A stretch of 64,000 bases of DNA from Tausonia pullulans (taxonomy: Eukaryota; Basidiomycota; Tremellomycetes; Cystofilobasidiales; Mrakiaceae). Both the position numbers and the translations under genes were made by a program. Shown here piece after piece: positions 60,671 to 64,000 of this stretch. The stretch lies in contig OX637627.1 in the NCBI GenBank assembly GCA_951802195.1, positions 186,001-250,000 of the forward strand, written 5' to 3'. The notes beneath the pieces were generated by a model, which made no database searches, was not told where the DNA came from, and saw only the letters and a list, made by a program, of their open reading frames with translations. The stretch's first letter is position 1. The number at the start of each line of letters is the position of its first letter.

Positions 60671-63645
60671 TCAAGCCTTGCCCCACCGCTCCTCCCACTC
60701 CTTCTCCGAGACGTCCATGAAACTGAGGAAACTCGGGAGCGGGTACTTGCGGACGAAGGCGGCCCACTTCTCCATGAGGGACCGTCGGTCGGCGAGTGTC
60801 CGGGGGGCTGGAGGCTCGCGGAAGAAGATGACCTTGACAGTTGTGTCATCGCGCTGATAACGCGACACAGGCGGCTGATGAAGACACGGCCGAAGGGGAT
60901 CAGTCGACCATCATCCCGTAAGCGAGACTGGCCCAGGAAAGAATTCACCTCTGTGCTGAGGAGCTTCCTCGTCTCCAGCTCATCCCCTCCGCCTGCCCAA
61001 TCAAACACACAAATGAATAAAGTGCGGCGGCAGCAAGTCCAGACGACTCGGGCAGTCAAGACTCACCAAGAGAGTTCCGAATGAGGAACGTAGCGACGTT
61101 CTCGTCGTATCCGAAAAGCCACTCTCCCTCAGCCTCCTTGGTCCTCAAGCCCTTCTTCTTGCCATCGAACCCATTCTGAGCCCCACCGACGAGTTTCGAG
61201 AGGACTTCAGACTTTGGGATGGGCCCGTCGAGCGTCGGCTCCTTGATGTACGTCCCAACGAGCGCGACGACAGCCTCGCTTGAGAGGCGGTCGAAGAGGC
61301 CGTCGGTGGCCATGACGAGGAACCGGAGCTCGCCTTGCGAGGTCGGGTCGTTCGCGGAGGCGAGGGAGACCTTAGTATGGGTGATCTCGGGGCGGGCAGT
61401 GACGTAGGGAGGCGTGAGGGATCGGGCGGGAGCGGGGCGGGGGGGCTTGACGTAATCTGGGAGTAGGGTGGCGGCAAGGCTACAGACGGAGGAGGATATC
61501 AGAGATGCGGTCACTTGAAGCTGATCGGGAGTCTTCAGCCTTCTCACTCGGCCTGGATCGACGTCGGCCACTTGTAGCGAGCGTCGCCGAACTACAGAAA
61601 ATATGGAGAGGAAGTCGTTAGCTTGCGCGTCAGCTTCCTCGCATTTTGAAAGAAATTAGACGCACTGCACGTGACGGCTCGAGTCCACCGAGGACTCGTC
61701 CGTTCCGGATCACATCGTCTCTCTCGCTCGCAGGGTGCTCAGCGCGTATTCTGGAGAAACTCGAGCGATGAGTCTTGGACTTCGAAATAATCGGCCACAC
61801 GGCCAAGAACAAACGCACCTCTCAAGCTCCTTCGGGTTCCGGCCCGTCTGGTCCTCACTGAGCACCTCAACGCGCCACTTCTTCTCGTTCTCCACCCAGT
61901 ACCCAGCAACTGCGCGGCAGTCGCCCGCTAGCGCGACGTAGAGATCCTCATTCGCGGCGTCGAGGTAGCTGACGAGCGCGCATGAGCCGGATAGCGCAGG
62001 TAGCATCATTTGGTGACCGAGTCCGATCAGACTCTTGTCTTCCGGGCTGGAGACGGAGGGTGTCAGAGGCGAAGAAACGCATTCGAGGCCGGAGAGATGG
62101 GAAACGCACTTTTTAAGAATTTGCTGGTAGAGGTGAACGGCTTAAAAAAAAGAGATTGCGTCAGCTGACATTCGCCCGTCGAAACGCATAGTTGATACAC
62201 ACGATCCCAGACGATGCTCCTATCGAGCGCCTCAAACGCGTTCTTCAACGCTAGCTTGACGTTCTCCGGGTCATTGGCCAGCAAGGCCGCCTCGGGCTCC
62301 TTGCCCGTCTGATCACCGCCACCGAAGAGCCAGCTCTTCCATGAGGCGAGGTGGCTGATGGCCTGCTCGCGGGTTGGGGCTTTACCACTCCCGGGCGAGA
62401 ACGCCGACTCGCCGTTGTTAATCGAAACGAGGGACGAGAGAGATAGGGCAATGGTCGGAAGGAGGGCGCGAGAGAGGAGCTGGGAAGTGTGATACCCCGA
62501 GTGGCCGCTGAAGAGAACAGCAGACACATTCAGCTATTTCTTCGTGGTTAGTTGAGACATCGAGACGAACTCACTCAAAGACGGCAAAGAAGCACATACT
62601 GTAATGCGATAGCATAGGTCAGAGTAATGACTTCCGACGACACCAGTCTCACGACTCACTCTCCATCCGGGCCCTGGACAATGACGTCCGCCTCGCGGTC
62701 CTCGATCGGCTGGTTTGCAGCGAGAGCGTTGGTATCGTAGCGGACGACTGGGTTGCCTTCGCGCTCGAGAGTCGTGGAGCGGGCGTAGCGCTTAAATAGG
62801 ATCTCCGTCCAGAGGGCGCTCTTGATGCGCCAAATGTCCTCTCGAATGTTCTTACGGTCTAGGTGATGCAAAGGCAGCTGTTGGTCAGCCCTTGTGTGCG
62901 CACATGTGATTCCCGTCAATCCTCTGCGCCTTATTGTATCCTGCGATGCATTGCTCGAGTAATTCACTCACTTTCTTTGGTCGGAACCCTATGAGTGCCG
63001 CAGCAACGAAATCAGCACGCTGTCTTTCGAACGAAGGGCTGTAGGATAAACAGGATAACAAATGGGAGGCGGCCGTCACCAACGAATAACTCACCGAATC
63101 CTCGTCTTGTACGCATCCTCAGTATCTCCCGGTCGGCGCTCAACGCCCGTCGTCCCCTGCATCATGTCCCTGATGTCGTTGTACGCCAGGCCAAACAGTG
63201 CAAACGCAAGCCCGACCAAACCATACGGCTGGGCCTTCTTGAACCGACGATCCCACTTGTCCGCCCACTGGAGCTTGGCGATCTGCGCCTCTGTGAGCGG
63301 GACACCTGTTGAGGGGTCCACGGGTTTATTCTGGGAGAGCATGTACTGGAGCTGGCTCTGCTTGCCCGGTTTGAGCGCGTCCGCCTTAAGGAGGGCGGCG
63401 CTCGGACCGGACGCGGCGCCGAAGAGGTCGTTGAGTGTTCGGCGCTTGGGCTCGGGCTTGGACGATCCCGACGAAGGCGGTGATTGCCCTGGGCCACCAG
63501 GGATCTTGGGCGGAGGAACTCCCGAGTTGGCACGGACGGAAGCGAGCGAGGAGCGGTGAGCAATGGAAGATGACGACGACGACGAGCAGGCGACGAGACG
63601 CGATCTGGAGTTCGAGGCGAGCAGGCAACGCTGGCGGGTCGCCAT
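60671..63645 (-). CDS. PTC5: Mitochondrial PP2C-type protein phosphatase (Ptc5-like, pyruvate dehydrogenase phosphatase family)
   Basis: Dephosphorylates pyruvate dehydrogenase E1-alpha in yeast (family knowledge). ATG 63645 begins a presequence (MATRQRCLLASNSRSRLVAC). A membrane-like segment, YGLVGLAFALFGLAYNDI, lies at about 63225-63175. An in-phase splice path (exon ends at about 63094 and 62973) leads to the phosphatase: EGNPVVRYDTNALAANQPIE, FFAVFDGHSGYHTSQLLSRA, LPALSGSCALVSYLDAANED, LYVALAGDCRAVAGYWVENE, VLSEDQTGRNPKELERIRAE, RNGRVLGGLEPSRAFGDARY, PPYVTARPEITHTK and RFLVMATDGLFDRLSSEAVV, DENVATFLIRNSLG, then YQRDDTTVKVIFF, stop 60671. The metal-binding Asp residues of DGH, ATDGLFD and RDD are present. 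PIED, RNGRVLG.L.PSRAFGD and TPPYVTA follow S. cerevisiae Ptc5. The long N-terminal part could be a separate mitochondrial gene. Confidence 0.85.
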
Positions 63646-64000
63646 GCTGAGCGATGCGGAGCTAAAGTGGCGAGTGTTGGCGGAATGACCTGAGAGTGTC
63701 GGCTTCCTTGTGTCAGTTGAGTGAGCGGGAATGAGAGGCGAGAGATCAATCAATGAGACAAAGGTCGGACCGACCGCCTAGCTGGATTGGAGAGCTCGCC
63801 CATCATCGCCATGGCAACTACTTCGTAACCCGCCCCGCGTCCGACGACGACGTAAACCGGCGACGCGTCCAAGAGCGAGCGAGAGCGCCCTCGTCTCCTT
63901 CCCACCGACGACCACCAGCCCCAACCACCTCTCCTGGACTCAGCGTCTCCGGCTATCTGAACGGTCCAGGCATGATTGGCTGCATCATACCTCGCCGTGA
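63646..64000. other. Right flank, PTC5-like promoter region
   Basis: Upstream of the PTC5-like start. Contains tandem GACGACGACG and GAGCGAGCGAGAGCG stretches near 63841-63890. No gene start or end is clear before the window edge. Confidence 0.4.

Overview
This is a gene-dense nuclear chromosome segment from a fungus, most likely a basidiomycete. GC-rich codon use, many short spliceosomal introns (mostly about 50-150 nt, donors mainly GTGAGT-like), a velvet-domain regulator, and class I HDAC, exomer, fungal Ptc5-type and kinesin-6 genes all fit a red-yeast-like member of Pucciniomycotina (Rhodotorula/Sporobolomyces type). That narrower placement is an inference from style and gene content. 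I see no rRNA, CRISPR, transposon, LTR element or viral fossil.

Layout. 0-7.3 kb, plus strand: RPD3-type histone deacetylase, then a long disordered protein ending in a microcephalin-like BRCT domain. 7.6-11.6 kb, minus: alpha-arrestin with a very large disordered insertion. 11.6-14.2 kb: mostly non-coding, with one tRNA-Arg(ACG). 14.2-17.8 kb, minus: a small ribonucleotide-reductase-inhibitor-like protein and S-adenosylmethionine synthetase. 18.5-20.5 kb, plus: Arc1/AIMP1-like tRNA-binding cofactor. 20.8-22.4 kb, minus: mitochondrial ribosomal protein uL22m. 22.7-24.5 kb, plus: THO complex subunit 7-like. 25.0-29.9 kb, minus: UDP-glucose pyrophosphorylase and the spindle checkpoint protein Mad2. 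30.1-36.1 kb, plus: kinesin-6 and ribosomal protein eL36. 36.7-51.9 kb, minus: tyrosyl-DNA phosphodiesterase 1 with ubiquitin-interacting motifs, guanine deaminase, velvet regulator, a 3.3 kb mostly empty stretch, and OST1. 52.2-60.5 kb, plus: TFIIIC90-like subunit, NDUFA1-like complex I subunit, and CHS5. 60.7-63.6 kb, minus: Ptc5-like mitochondrial PP2C phosphatase.

Most genes are conserved housekeeping functions and there is no operon or gene cluster in the bacterial sense. What ties neighbours together is promoter sharing. Mad2/kinesin-6 (214 bp), uL22m/THO7 (271 bp), OST1/TFIIIC90 (258 bp) and SAM synthetase/Arc1 (703 bp) are head-to-head pairs. The Mad2/kinesin-6 pair joins two mitotic proteins and has a perfect ACGCGT palindrome in its shared promoter. 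The most interesting observations are the RNR-inhibitor-like gene with ACGCGT boxes upstream, TDP1 with three UIM-like segments, an in-frame presequence-like extension on Arc1, the split zinc finger of TFIIIC90, and the arrestin insertion. I saw no clearly novel system. Exon joins were made by eye from splice signals and protein family patterns, so internal boundaries are provisional.
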